Origin: Verpa conica | Lineage: Eukaryota > Ascomycota > Pezizomycetes > Pezizales > Morchellaceae | Assembly (NCBI GenBank): GCA_033030425.1 | Contig: JAUFSD010000006.1 | Coordinates: forward strand, 1,550,001-1,614,000 | DNA length: 64,000 bases | Direction of reading: 5' to 3' | Part shown: piece by piece, positions 48,167-61,571 of the stretch | How the letters are laid out: the number at the start of each line of letters is the position of its first letter | How positions within the stretch are numbered: the first letter of the stretch is position 1 | Program-made: the position numbers and the translations under genes | The notes under the pieces: model-generated | The model's input: only the letters and a program-made list of their open reading frames with translations | Told to the model about the DNA's origin: nothing | The model's database searches: none

Positions 48167-50381
48167 ATATATATCAAGAACCCTAGGGACTGTACGAGTC
48201 TATGACCTGTAAATAGTCCATGACCTGACTTAATTCGTAGATTATCCAGTGAAATTGATGCTACGATGTGAAAGACAGTTATTTCCATACTCTGAGGAGC
48301 ATAAATACTATGTGAACCAAACAGGGTGGTAGGGTTAGTGTTAATTACAGAGACCGGCGTGGCGGTTAGTACTATTATTTAACAAGGATACAGAAACCAC
48401 CTTTACTTTCCATCGACTTACCGCTAATAATTTGCTCGGACATAAGTAGGGGTAGCTGAATATCTCTTAATGCCTCTGCCGGCTCCACTATAACAAAACC
48501 TAGGATAAGAAAGATACGTACTGGCACTGATATCAAGCTGTTTTTTGGCTTTTTTTTTTTTTTAGTGTTGAATATTATGCAAAAACGTATATTGCCCTTG
48601 GCCAGAGCGGATCAATTTAACAAGATCATTATGCCAACCATAGCACAATTTAGCAGCTTATCCCTTTTAAGACCCCAGACAAGGTAACTACAATAGAGAT
48701 GGCCTCAGGCCGCCTATATATACAAAGGTCCGTAGTCGATTTTCTGAAGGGATTGCGAATATTTTTGCCTATAGACCAAAAAAGTCCATCTCCGCTTCAT
48801 GGGCATTCTCAAGAAGGTGACTCTCCCCCCTTCCTCGATTAAATCAGAGGTAGTTATTCTACTAAGAAGTCAATTATCAAAGCTAAAAGTCAACTAGGGG
48901 GGGGACGCACATACGTTAAGGCGCCGGAAAACCAATGTAGATCTATCAATATAACCCATATATATGTACCCTTTATCCCAGCTCTAGAAACCTCCAACAC
49001 TGCCCCAACAGACCTGGTATGACATTAACCCAGAGCACCTTCTCCTCCCCTCTCCACAATTTAGCTAGCAGGTTTATAAGTCCCTCCCGGCTCCTCTAAC
49101 TTTTGTGTGCCTAATCCAACCATTTGACGTGTAGTGTTCATCGCAATTCAGGGAGACTATCCGCTATATAATAGGAACGATCTTTAGCCATAGCAGAGGT
49201 CTAATAGTTAGGCAGACTTTATTGATGATATCTATGAGGTTGATTCCTAGCGCCTTATGCAGCATTACCTAATCCAAGATAGTGGATATCACACATTTAT
49301 GAGGGAGAGTGCATTTAAAATTATTCATCGGTTGATATACCTAGTAAAGTAAGAGCACTCTCTTACTGATCGATTGACTGATTAATTGTTTTCTATATAT
49401 AGAGCCTTTGGCTATCAACACTCACTTACTAGTGTAGGAGTAACGCATATATTAGTTTATGAGGTGAACTGTTGATGTTATCCATTAATGGGAACAATTC
49501 TTAGTAACCCATGTGAGCGCCTTTTTACCCCATGAAAGTACCAATTAACCATGATCCGGGGGTAATAAATGGCAAGTACTTAGTTCCGTAAGGGAGCGTC
49601 TTATATAACATGAAATCTAGTTTAAACAGTCCGAGCCTATTAGTAAAGTCAGTGATATGATAGCCCTATTGAGGTGAAGTTTCTATATTCGAGAGCTCAT
49701 TCGACGGAGGTCAATAGCTGAGTAATTCTGTATCCCTTTAACCCATCGTGTTGGAGTATAGCAATCCACATATGAGGTTATATGCATGTAGGGTATATGA
49801 AGTCGGCTTACTCCAGTTCTCTATTATAATTCTATTGCTCGCACCCCGTATTCTTATAGAACTCTCCGCTCTCATACGGACATCCGGCAATACTAAAACG
49901 GAAAGTTCCCTAATTAGGCAATGAATCTTTAATCCAGCGATATAGGTATAACACATAAACGTACTTACTATTAATAATGAGACATCGCTAGTTCAAATTC
50001 GTACACATAGCGATTATATTATAAAGGATAAGTAATGGATACTGTATAAACTATAGCATAATACGTAGCAAGTGTCGTATCACTACTAGAAATTGTATCT
50101 GAAATAGGTTCTGAGACAGCATTAGGGTATTATAATTTCAATGGCCCAGTACATACAGTTAATATACATAGCATAAAGCGAATGAATTCACCTTTTAATC
50201 CCACAAGACATTCCACGCCCAACGCTGCGCGCTGTCTCAGTAATTCTTGCTGGTGTAGGGGTTCAATCTCGCTCAAATAACTCCCCTTCAGGCGATCAAT
50301 TCTCTCCGCGTCAGGGTATCAGCAGAGCGTATCCCAGGCGCGATCTACATCCTTCTTAACTACACGTTGTCAGACTACAGT

Positions 50382-51089
50382 CTAATTTAGGCAAGAGGGG
50401 TGTGTAGAATGACTTAGAACAGACCTAGTGTATCGAAAATTCAGTTTATCTGATCCTTTGGGGGGTGGTTGTGCAAGGTCAGAGTGATAGGAGCTTGTGT
50501 GCCCCGATGGGGACGAGTATGAGGTAGAAGTGACAATACCAGAAGAAATCTCCACGTCTTCGCTGACACCCCCACTACCGGCAATGTAGTCACCGGAAAC
50601 GCTTGGGATATCACCTAACCCATGTCTCCGCCTATGTCTTTATACTTAAGTAGTATCTCTATGGGAAGCCTTTTTTACCGTAGTAATCTCGCAAACAGAG
50701 CATATATGAATTCCATAGAAAGGTCTAAAGGCTCGGTCATGTAATTGTGATAGAGCGGTGCATAGTTTGGACAAACTTCCAGGAAGTGGATATAGGATGA
50801 TCCACCCTTAGGGACGAAAACGAATGATTTACTGTCAAGGATAGTATGGAGGTCCTGACGTATAAGGATGCAATTGTTGATATCATATGCAAGATATTTT
50901 CCAGAGAGGTTGCGATTAACTTTATAAACGCGCATCTCGTTACGCAAGAACTAAAATGATATTAGTAGCACAATTCTGGGAGGTGAGAAAGAGCAATGTC
51001 TACCTAACCTTGTTCTTCCTGCGGGGTTAGATGGGTTGTTTCTAGATATTCGTAGAAACCAGAGACCCGACACGAGCCATCTCGGTTGG
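50382..51089 (-). pseudogene. HNH-nuclease domain gene broken by a stop at a conserved Trp
   Basis: Exons 51089-51004, 50950-50679 and 50631-50382 join in phase. They encode the fungal HNH-endonuclease domain: an RDGSCRVSG start, LETTHLTP for the metal/catalytic His region, a FLRNEM segment, ILIRQDLHTILD with the second conserved His, then FVFVPKGG and FIYALFARL. A Ser/Gly/Pro-rich tail ends at TAG 50382. In relatives a Trp precedes the F(L/R)RN segment. Here that codon is TAG (51006-51004), just before a GTAGAC donor. If the first intron instead used the earlier GTTAGG donor, the frame would shift into a stop. The N-terminal exon before 51089 is not clear (a possible start with MADCPMTGNPH near 51222). 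Probably a dead copy in an AT-rich region. The role of these fungal HNH proteins is unknown. Confidence 0.6.
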
Positions 51090-52363
51090 CTACAGTTTGA
51101 GAAAACTACGAAGGATTTACCTAGAGGGTTAGGGTGCCTATCTTAATAAGAGGAACAAGGTAATGGTCAAAGGAAAAAACACACGTATGCGGATTGCCAG
51201 TCATCGGGCAATCAGCCATGCGGGAAACACCAGTTTGTAAAATCTAGACAGACGGGATAAGGTATATCACTGGTGGCCAACCACTTTGATAAAAATAATA
51301 AATAGTTCTACCAAGACTGAGTCGGAGTGTAGGGCAGGATCGGAGGTGTGAAGAGGTGAAGAAAGCCGGACAGGTGAAAGAAATCCATCCAAGTTGCATG
51401 CTATGACAGAACAAGCATGGAAGGCTATTACATAATGAATGCCCTATTTATAGCTAGAATTGAAGCCCTAGACAACTTCACAGTCAAGAGCAGGTAGACT
51501 AATCATAAGGTTATGGACATCGGGATAGCCAGGATGTTGGATGTCTAAAAAGCTTGGTAGATTAGGACTAGGTGGGAATGTTCGTTCGACAACTGTAGTA
51601 TAAGGCATAGCAGCATATGCAGGTCTTAGGTTGATGGAAGGGCATGCTACAGGTTGATGAGCCCATGGCAGGAGATGATGGGGGATGTGATAGATGATGC
51701 ATGTTGAGACTCAATGGTAATATGGCTTGGCGCATATGTTTGATATTGTGGGGTACTCTACCCCACAATATATAGAAACAAAGGTTTTTTTTTGAGCAAC
51801 TCCCGCTGCCAGGGCCTTCGCCGAGAGCCTAAAAAGTAAATAAACCCTTCAAATCTTGAACCCCAAGTTTCATAGCTATTCGACGACTTAATTACATAAG
51901 CCCAAGCATTTTAGGCAGAAGCTGTTAATAGCTATAATATAATCGGGGATACCACTACACCTGGGCAAGGGGAAATGAAGCTGTTGTAGCGTCCGGAAAG
52001 ACTATTGTTGAAATTTGAATATTCCTATTAGACTCTCAGTTTCTCGGCGAAGATCCGGAGGTGTCAGCACGTAAACCTAGGGTAAAAATGTCGTTAAAAA
52101 TGAATCCTTAGATCTCCTAGCTATTATTATCCATTTCTGACTCCTTCTGCCTTCTACGAGTATAACAGATACTAGAAACATAACCCCCCTCACTCCTACA
52201 AAAAACATTCACTCCTAAATAACTTTACTCCTAAATAACCCTCACTCCTAAAGAATAACCTCCAATCTTAACTAACTTAACAAAAATTTAGCTACTAAGC
52301 CGCCCCCAATTAGCTCTCATATAACATAAGCTCAAACCCCAATACCACCTCCACACCCTTTCA
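51090..52363. other. Intergenic between the HNH relic and the CorA-like gene
   Basis: No gene supported. Short frames such as 51568-51768 minus have no domain. Imperfect direct repeats of ACTCCTAAATAAC lie at about 52191-52262, close to the 3' end of the CorA-like gene. Confidence 0.4.
52191..52262. repeat. Short direct repeats (ACTCCTAAATAAC-like)
   Basis: Four to five imperfect copies beginning with (C)ACTCCTA, two of them identical over 13 bases, spaced about 17-20 bp apart. Confidence 0.5.
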
Positions 52364-54692
52364 TCAAACCCACTTCCACGACCCCCTCTTAACATGACCC
52401 TTCTTATCCCTCCCTTTGCCCTTCTTCTTCTTCCTTGTCAAGCAAGGACACCACAATGTCTTGATGGATTTCCACATTATCCCCGACTCCATCGTATCCG
52501 TACTTCTCCCCACAGTATACAAAATAATAATCATGATCGCCACAAACACCCCACTCGCACCCCAGAAATCTCTCTGACTATAAACGCCCTCGAGATCATT
52601 TAATTGCATTGAGAAATACCCCGTAATCAACGTCAACGGTAGAAACAGAAACGTGAATTTCGTCAAGAAAATAGCCACCCTTGATAACCTCTCTACAGCT
52701 TGTGATTCTCGCATCGCAATGAGATTGAATGTCATGGAAACGAGCTCCGACTTTTCTGATAGACAGTCGTCAATCTCCCCCAGCGCATACAGCTTCACCC
52801 TATCACGCAAGCGTTCGAATTTTGCGACCGCAAGTGGGGATAGTGGAACGCCTAGAATGTCCGGGTCACCTAGGAGGGGCGCGGTGTCGGATGGTAAGAG
52901 GCTGGGTGATGATTCTTCTGCGGGTGATCGGGGTTGGGGAGGTGCCCCTCCTTTTGAAGTTCCTGGTTTGAAAAGTGAATTCTCTTGCCGGTAGAGCACG
53001 TTGTCGATGATTATTTTTTTAGTCTCGTACATGCGTTTCAATGTTGCAAGTTGGCGGGCGAGGCGATGTAGTCGGGAGATGTGGGATAGTTTTGGGTTTC
53101 GCTGCATTTCTTGCCGCTATAAGGGGAAAGATCTCAGCCTCTTCATTTCTAGTGGTTAAAACTGGTGAGAACTTACTAGTTTACTCATATGAGTGCTATA
53201 AGGGTCTCCTCGACCGATTACCAAATTGATAGAAGAATACCAGTCATCGAATAAGTAGTAGAATAGCAAGCTCGGGCCACTATCAATCTATAATAATTGT
53301 CAATTCTCTACCTACCATAAGCTAAATATTGGGAAGGGGTCGTTACATTCTCGTTCTTACTACCCTCGGTATGTATGCGTCTAAATGGCATTTCTTCCAG
53401 CCCGGAACCAAGCGCAGAAGAATTCATCGCGCCCTCTAGAGCCCGTGAAGACCTTGATAGTGATCGAAATACTGTGAACATATTTTTACGTATTATCTCT
53501 AATTGTTCCTTGGAGACCCTCCCAACGGGCTCATGAAGTGCCAAAACAGTCCCTATATCCATTGTCAGTTAAGCCATAAGACCCAAATAATACGGAATGA
53601 TACAAACCATCATCACATAATACCAGCCAACTCCATAGTCTCTTCCCTTGAGGGTAATTCTCCCCCTTATTCATAGCTTCTTCACCATCTTCGTCACCGG
53701 ACCATTCGTCTTCGTAATCAGTATCACCATCACTAGTCCTGGGTTCATTCGAGCCATCGGGTCCGCCCGGTACTTGGTGCAGCATATTAAAACCAATACA
53801 CATAACTATAGAAAATTAGTCTAAGATCCAAAGCTTGGAGAATGCCAAAACCAAAACACAACTTACATCTGCCACCCCACTCTACAGCATGCCAGTGCCA
53901 CACATTACTAACAAAGTCCATGTATCCTCCCCTTCTTGCACTCCTAGCAGCTCTTATTTCCTCCTCCGTTTTCGTCAGACTAGTTGTCTCGAAGGTATCA
54001 TCGGCCCCGTTTTCGACATCTCTACCCCGATGAAAACTACTCCTGATCCTATCCATCATCTGCGGCGGCTGTTGTGGCTGCCTCCTGGGTTCAGTAGACT
54101 CCGCTCGTGGGCGGGCCGTCAGGGCGCTAGTATGTCGCGATGAGAGACCATAGTGTTGCGCGATAGCGGTGACCAGTGGTTTCTGCGTGTGGGGAGAGAA
54201 TATATTTCTAAAGTCAGGAGAATTAGCATAACTCTCCTATGTAACTTAGGTATAGTTAGGCACAAACATCCACCGTGTTCGAAGTTCTCGTGGCCTCTAT
54301 TATCACCGCAACCAGACTATGTTAGCACTACAATCTCTCGGCCTCGACCTCTTCCCTGAAGGTAGCTTAAATACCGGTTTCTTTAGCAAGCTCTTAATTG
54401 CCTCTACCGTTTGGTCTGAGCTGTCAATGTTAAGCGCGCACCATGCGGCTCCCCCGTCCTCTGGGGCACCACCAAAATCAACGATGAAGTTATCTGTCGC
54501 TTGATTAAAGACCGCCGCTTCACACTCAATATACGACCGATCTGAGTCGAGATCTTGGAACTTCTCGCTTAATGATGGTGGAAATGAAGAGTAGTATGGG
54601 TGTGTATTTGGGTGCGGGGTTGTGGGTTTGATTGGTGCTTGTGACTTGTGCTGTAGCTCTGCAAGCTGAATCCCGGTGCTGTGGGCCGCCAT
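52364..54692 (-). CDS. Fungal CorA-like metal-ion transporter family protein
   Basis: Exons 54692-54375, 54316-54233, 54182-53867, 53805-53608, 53552-53312, 53279-53177 and 53116-52364 join in phase to 670 aa. The layout fits the fungal CorA-like branch: a large cytosolic N-terminal region, then two C-terminal membrane helices (about 568-588 and 605-622). Recognised blocks: IAQHYGLSSR, WHWHAVEWGGRF, KRLWSWLVLCDDG then TVLALHEP across intron 4, LLFYYLFDDWY, and SMTFNLIAMRESQAVERLSR before the first helix. Between the helices the CorA GMN signature is absent; the sequence is GYFSMQLNDLEG (586-597), as is usual in this branch, so Mg2+ transport is not assured. A Lys/Arg-rich cytosolic tail follows. 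An acidic tract (DGDTDYEDEWSGDEDGEE) lies in exon 4. Intron 5 is only 32 nt (41 nt with the next acceptor), much shorter than the others. Confidence 0.85.
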
Positions 54693-57038
54693 CGTCGTCT
54701 GGGGGGTATAGGAAGTCTAAAGAAGAATAGAAAGAAGAAATAGGAGGGGTATCACATATTGCTTATATAGAAGGGGAACAAATCTCATTCATAATTGAAG
54801 GATCTAGTTGGGCATGTGTTGTGGGAAAAAGCACTGGTCACTTTGTCTTGTGTTCCCCTGCAACGCGACAGCCTTGTTTCACCGCAAGACCCCTAAACAT
54901 ACGATCTATAGCATTTGAGGCTCTTTCTCTTCGATATATTCACCACTCAAGCTTGGTGGTTCAGTCTACGGCTGAGCATTTAGACCAGTTCGAGGTGCAT
55001 GCATAAACCGTGGAGGCCCTGTCCAACTGTGCTCCCCGCAGTGGTGCGAAGAACTTCTAGATCAACCAGGAGATCTCCTACAATGGGCTGTAACTTGAAT
55101 ATCTTATTAAAACCCAAATAGACTGCGGACTCATGGCTGTGGATATCAGTTACAATAACCCTAGGATTGGCTTGATATAAATAAGTGTTTAGGGGCAATG
55201 AAGATGAAAAAGTGCTACTCCCATAGTCGATCTCCCGAGATCGCTACCTCCAGATGCACGATATGTATCTCGCCGCCCCATAAGACTGCCACGGATCACA
55301 TTTACCCCATTCGTGTACCAATGCATATTACTGAACCCCCCGTCCTCTGCAGAGCTGTCAAAGCATTGTTCGTTTATTAATTAAGCCTCAGATACCAAAC
55401 GAAAGCCCTAACCCTGGCCTAGTAATAACTTCTCAGGAGATCTATTAATCCCTCAAATACTCATATATAACACGGTAATATGCTGTAGCCTACTAGGTCG
55501 ACATCTTACTCTACCCAGCACTGTGGTAAGCAATATGCTTAGTGCATATCCCCCACTCATGCAACAAGGCTGCTCTGATACTCACAAAGTCTCCGTTCCG
55601 TTCTACACATAGTATACACAAGATTGCTAGTCAAAAACCAATAAACTCAAGCCACTACTAGTAAAAGATATCTACTGGACAGGATTGGCCCGATTGATAC
55701 TGCCTCCCCCCCTATTGAGAGCTCCAGGCCCCCCTAACGTGGCGTGGTCAATGCCCAGCCTCGTTATCCGTTTACCGTTTATCATTCTTAATATTTCGTT
55801 ATGTAGACTCCCTTTAATCATACCTACTAACCAATAACCAGCCTACAATTTAGACGTGAGAAACACACCACTAACCAAAAAATACGCCCCGGAGAGTTTT
55901 CCGTGATCAGCAGGCTTTTTACTCTACCATCCCAAATATCAGGCAGGATCTTCTACAGTGCCCTATGCCCATATTGATTCTGTGTACTCTAGAGCACTCT
56001 AGAGCACTCAGCCCAACCAAAAAAAAAACCACAAGGCTAGTACTTCAAAAACACAGCCATCTCCAAAAAACCCTACATAACCCCACTATCAATCCACTAC
56101 CCTAACCCTACCACAGCCCAGGCAGCAATCTGAGCCCCTCCTTCTCAACGTCATAAATCACCCCATCGCCTACTAATGTCTCAAAGATGCACAGGCTCTC
56201 GCTTTCTTGCGAACAACAGGGATTACATGTTTCGATAGTGGGGTGCAGCCAACTACATATACCCCACGGATAGCAGCAGCTGCCTTTGCTCATCCTCCAT
56301 GTTCCCTGCCTCATAATCCTACTACCGTCCTAAAATAACAAATTTAGCTATACTCACTATTCCCAAGATCCATAACACGGTCCCGTACCGCAGAAGATGT
56401 AATATCAATAACTACCTCTACCTCTATCACCAGCGTGGAGGGCGAGCGTTGCATGCACGCCAGGAGTGTGCTACGCATTGTGCAAGCTTCTAGCCACAGC
56501 GGGAAGCAAATAATCAGTGTTTGAAATTGGCCCTCTGTATCAGGTCTGCAATAAGCAACAGAAACGTGCTAGGAAAAGGTTGGATACCCATAGAAACCCC
56601 CGATTACCAGACTGCTGTAGCTTTCCGCAACTCGCAACGAAACAAAATCAACCGTCCACAAGTCACAAAACGAAATGGAACCCGCCTTCATCGAGCCATA
56701 CAAGACAATAACTGTAGAGCAATAATCTTCCATTGTTTATTCGTATCATCATCATCCTCTACACACAACCCCGAACTAAGCACGAACACACAGCGAAAAA
56801 AACAAAAAGCCTTCAACCTAAACCAAGCCCAATAAAACAAACGCACAAAAAAGGTAAAGGCAAAAAAACCCGACATTGATTGGACCTGAAGAAAATGACA
56901 TGAAAGTATCTCAAAATCACAAAATCATATCCCATCCGTTCCAAGACTTGTCGTCAGCAAGAGGAAAGAATTATGTCTCGCACAAGATTACCCATCTTTT
57001 TTGATTATTTGATTGTTAAAAAAGATTTGACAAGAACA
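54693..57038. other. Intergenic between CorA-like and ARF1
   Basis: 54980-55198 minus is a 72-codon frame that opens on TTG and looks coding-like (RVIVTDIHSHESAVYLGF), but it cannot be extended. 56108-56314 minus is a Cys-rich frame listed separately. 56500-57000 is A-rich and includes the ARF1 3' UTR. Nothing else recognised. Confidence 0.35.
56108..56314 (-). CDS. Possible small Cys-rich protein, 68 aa
   Basis: An ATG frame of 68 codons with seven Cys in 32 residues, including two adjacent pairs (SCCYPWGIC, CNPCCS). The spacing resembles disulfide-knot proteins. It has no signal peptide of its own. An acceptor-like TTTTAG precedes the ATG and an ATG-started frame lies further upstream (near 56477), but the two do not join in phase. 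It could be a secreted peptide's last exon or a chance frame. No function is assigned. Confidence 0.25.
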   Translation of the reverse strand: MRQGTWRMSKGSCCYPWGICSWLHPTIETCNPCCSQESESLCIFETLVGDGVIYDVEKEGLRLLPGLW

Positions 57039-58037
<999 letters not shown>

Positions 58038-59839
58038 TGTGAGTGTTGATTGTTTTTTCGTTAAAAATCGGTTATATCGTTACAGGGAGAAGAGAACAAA
58101 AGCTCTCTGTGGGATGAGGTGGAGATGTTAGCGTAAAATATTCGGTAACGTATGCTGTTGGCACGTGGCTAGAACAAGTAGAAAGATTCGAAACAGTGCG
58201 GGGAGGATCAGACAAATTATAAGAGAACTAGAGGTCAAGGGAAGCTGAGGAAAAGCAAAAGCAGGATTCCAAACAGCCGAGTATAGAAAAAGGTGAGGTG
58301 ATATCTCGTGGCGAGTGAGGGATAAGGGGTGCGACGGGTGACAGCGACAACAAGGAAATAGTTACAGGAGGGGTAGAAACAGCAGTTACAAGATATGATG
58401 AGACTAGCAGTGCACGAGTTTAGGCAATGAGGACATAGCGGAAACTTACAAAGGATGATGAATACGACAGGTATCGTGTGTTGAGAAACAGACGTTGACC
58501 GTTGTTCTGTCGTGATGGGTGTGTGAGAGAAGCAGTGATGGCCTTTGCAAAGTTGATGGAGAGGTTGGTTGGGAAAAGCGCAAAGGAAAGGGGCGGCGTC
58601 GACGGGTTTTGGGACTGGGAGGCTAATTAGCTTGCTTTTGCCGGGTATGCTGGCTTGATCAGGATAAGAGACCAACCTGTTCGATTGGCTTCTTTTTAGC
58701 AGCGCAGGAGGTTGTGTTTTATGTCAGATATGTTAAAGCGGTGTGATAATGATGCAGGAGAGAATCGAAGTAGAAGCAGAAGCCTCGGACCTGCGTTTTA
58801 TGGCTTAGGTACGAAGAGGACACTTCACTATATTGAAGGCCCATTGCTCATCGAAGGAAGCCACGAAGCCCAAGTTTCGAGATACCAGTCAAGATTAGAC
58901 TGCTGCGCCACAAATATCCCGATTCGGGTGTATTAGCTGCCATTTTCTCCGGAAGATGACAGCATGGCATCAGCCACGTCAAAGGTGCTCGACAGTCCTC
59001 AGATTGCGTTTCAATCAATGACCCGAATGAATTGGTCCCAATGCGCGCCTCTTTCTCGTTAAGACATGCAATAGATTCCTTGCTTCTTTTCCAAGGCCCG
59101 CTGATAACCCTAGATTTCCGTGATATGCCTCTCCCCCACTAGCGTCGAGTAGACATGTACTCTATCAACTACGTCCACCGGTCAGTCTCTACTCGGTTTA
59201 TCACCTTTAAATACATGTAGCCTTCCGTAGTTTGAAGTTAAGCTTTCTAAGCTGTTTGCCCTGCATGAATAAAGTGCCTATAGCCACACCCGAGAAAAGA
59301 CCCCAATAAGCTTTTGAGAGCTCAGCTGGAGTTGAACAAGCCCCCACTGCACAGTCTTAGCTCTAGCCCAAGGCTCATAGGCCCCTATGACTCAATAAAA
59401 CAATTTGACCTTATTCATCACCGACCAACATGTTTCTGTCACACATCAGATCACTCAGGCCACGAAACTAACAAGCATAGATCCATCCAGAACGGAATAA
59501 CAGAGATCTGTCCTTAGAGATTATACACTAATTGATAGAGGTATGAGGCCTTTGAAATATATACCAGATAAGTGTCATAGTGGCCATGTAGCCACAGCTA
59601 GCTTAGGAATGATGGTTTTCAATACCTGGTCTATTGGATGAGCAATATCAATTAATCATCTATCCGATAGTCCATGAGGTTAGAACCAACCTTTTATTGT
59701 AAACAAAAAACCAAGTGAAGCCCAGCTCCTTCGTAATGGTATCCTTGTTCCGGTGAATAGCCCATAGCCCAAATCAAACATGTAAAAAATCTCCCCCACT
59801 ACAAGTGTCCCCCAAAATCTAGGAAGTTGGAAACAAGTC
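58038..59839. other. Intergenic between ARF1 and the PSI-domain gene
   Basis: 58038-58700 is the ARF1 upstream region. A 146-codon minus frame at 58235-58675 opens within it but is low-complexity (Cys/Leu/Pro) and looks accidental. 58700-59840 shows no gene. Confidence 0.4.
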
Positions 59840-60631
59840 CTAAACCTCGCCTGCACTTCTGTGCAGCATCCTCTCCCTCCTTTGCTCGAAATCCCCTCCC
59901 CCAACTCCCTCTCCTTCATCCCCAGTCGTATCAGTCCTCTCTAGTACCGGCCTCTCATCTCCATCCCCCGGGACCGTATTATAAGCCCAATAGCTCCACC
60001 TCCTCCCTAAACCCGCCGCTGCCGCCCGAGGCGCATGCAGTAGACTCGTTCTCTCATCGACCCCGCCATCTGTACCCTCACGGCTACCCTGGCCCCATGA
60101 CCGCGTAACATTCTCCCACAATGCCTTTATGTTTGCGCGATATCTTATTACAGAATAGATTATCGCTACGAGTAGCAGTGTCGAAAACACACTTATAATC
60201 CCAGTGAGAGCTGTCAATGTGCTAACACTACAGTTCAGGGGCTTTGTGCGGAGCTCATAACGTTCTGAAGAAATTGGGCAAATTTTAGGGTCAGAGATGG
60301 GGGATAGAATTCCTGTTATTGCTGGGACACAAGTTTGGCTCTGCGTTTTGGGGTATGTAAGCCTGGGTTCTATAGAAAAGGATATAGGGATGGTACAGTT
60401 GGACACCACCCGCATGGTAGATGGGTTTTTAGACAGGCACCGCAAGAATTCCGCCGCCAGCAGTGCTCAAATAGTTTATCGAGGTCATAGTCGGAGAATG
60501 TACCAGCTGATGTCACGGTTAGATCTATATAGCTGGAAGGGGATGATACGGTAAAGAAGACACCTACCCGAACTATTTTTTACCCCCGCGCCGAGATCTT
60601 CTACAGGGCTCTCGATCATGAAATCGTCCAT
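59840..60631 (-). CDS. PSI-domain single-pass membrane protein
   Basis: Exons 60631-60568, 60506-60397 and 60340-59840 join in phase to 224 aa. Residues 37-79 form a Cys-rich PSI (plexin-semaphorin-integrin) fold: C37, C43, C46, C53, C56, C62 and C79, with the motif CGWCPTSQTCVP rebuilt over intron 2. A conserved juxtamembrane segment follows (ICPISSERYELRTKPLNCSV, C95), then one membrane helix (about 98-123) and a cytosolic tail rich in Arg, Gly and acidic residues. This order matches a widespread fungal family of small PSI proteins of unknown role. There is no cleavable signal peptide at the chosen ATG (MDDFMIESPVED), so a signal-anchor topology with the PSI domain outside is inferred. The frame is open a further 28 codons upstream of the ATG to a stop, without another Met. 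The intron 2 donor GTACCA is weak. Confidence 0.8.
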
Positions 60632-61571
60632 CGGGTAGAGGATCTTGGGTTCAGGTTCTTTGGAGAGTGAGATGCCGCTAAAATACCAGATCGATCTCAG
60701 AGGGCGAGGTGTAAAGCAGACAAAGCCTTACGATGTATGTACTCAGCTCAGGGGTGTACAGGTCTCACCTTGTATAGCGATCCCGTGAACGGATAACCCC
60801 GTTACCCCGACCTGAGTGCAACCTCGCCAAAGGGTAAAATGAAGCCCTCTGTTTCAAAAAGTGTACTCTAATGCTTAAGAGCTCCACAAAAAGAATGCGC
60901 GCTAGGATTTCGTCCCGTTCCGTGTTGCCGTATCGCCTCTTGATTGGCAGTTATCCACGACAGTCCCTGCATCCGAATCCCGGGGAAACGTTGTTCCGGA
61001 TCATCTACTCCACCATAAACATACCAGTGGGCAGCCGTGAGCCTCTCGCCCTGCATACAGCTAGATTACAGCCCTCATAAAACCTAGACTCAATCGCCTC
61101 TCTACGATTTTCCATAGTCTTTACCTAAGCCCTTGCAAAAGTACTCGAATACGGCGGACATAGAGCTTCAGCTACTGAAGTCATTACTTTCTCAGGGAGA
61201 GGAAAACATGTTTAGGATACGGCTTAGTCAGCGCCTGGCATTTTATATGGTTGAGGCCTATAATACATGTATTCTTAATAGATAATTCCTTAAGCCAATC
61301 TCACCAACCCATAACTTATAGCTTCTTTCCCTAATTTAGACTAAGAAAATATCTTTATAAGAGTACTATTTACCAACTTCCTATCCTAATCATATTTTTA
61401 TAGGCGACCTCTGGCATAATACTTCTTGTAGACCACGTTATCAACTACATATATATTCAGTTATCTATTGAAAACTAGAGAAACTATATATTTACTCTTA
61501 TATCATAATACACAAAAGTTTCCCCAAAATTTCGTAGTGGCCATCTAGGTGCCTTCCCGGAGTTGGCAGCT
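60632..61571. other. Intergenic upstream of the PSI-domain gene
   Basis: A 62-codon ATG frame on the minus strand at 60868-61056 (HWYVYGGVDDPEQRFPG) looks mildly coding-like but joins to nothing. 61080-61571 is AT-rich with no gene. Confidence 0.35.

Larger units (their letters stand above)
43339..50381. other. Gene desert, AT-rich, with decayed coding relics
   Basis: About 7 kb without an intact gene. It includes a TCC microsatellite near 45596, a broken coding stretch at 46246-46617 minus, and a coiled-coil-like relic at 48000-48166 minus. Elsewhere stops are dense in all frames. 45203-45628 plus is an open frame that opens on TTG and ends in a Ser run encoded by the microsatellite; I do not count it as a gene. 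Confidence 0.4.

Noticed and set aside
58235..58675. 146-codon minus frame upstream of ARF1
   Set aside because: Low-complexity Cys/Leu/Pro content in a leader region; no domain.
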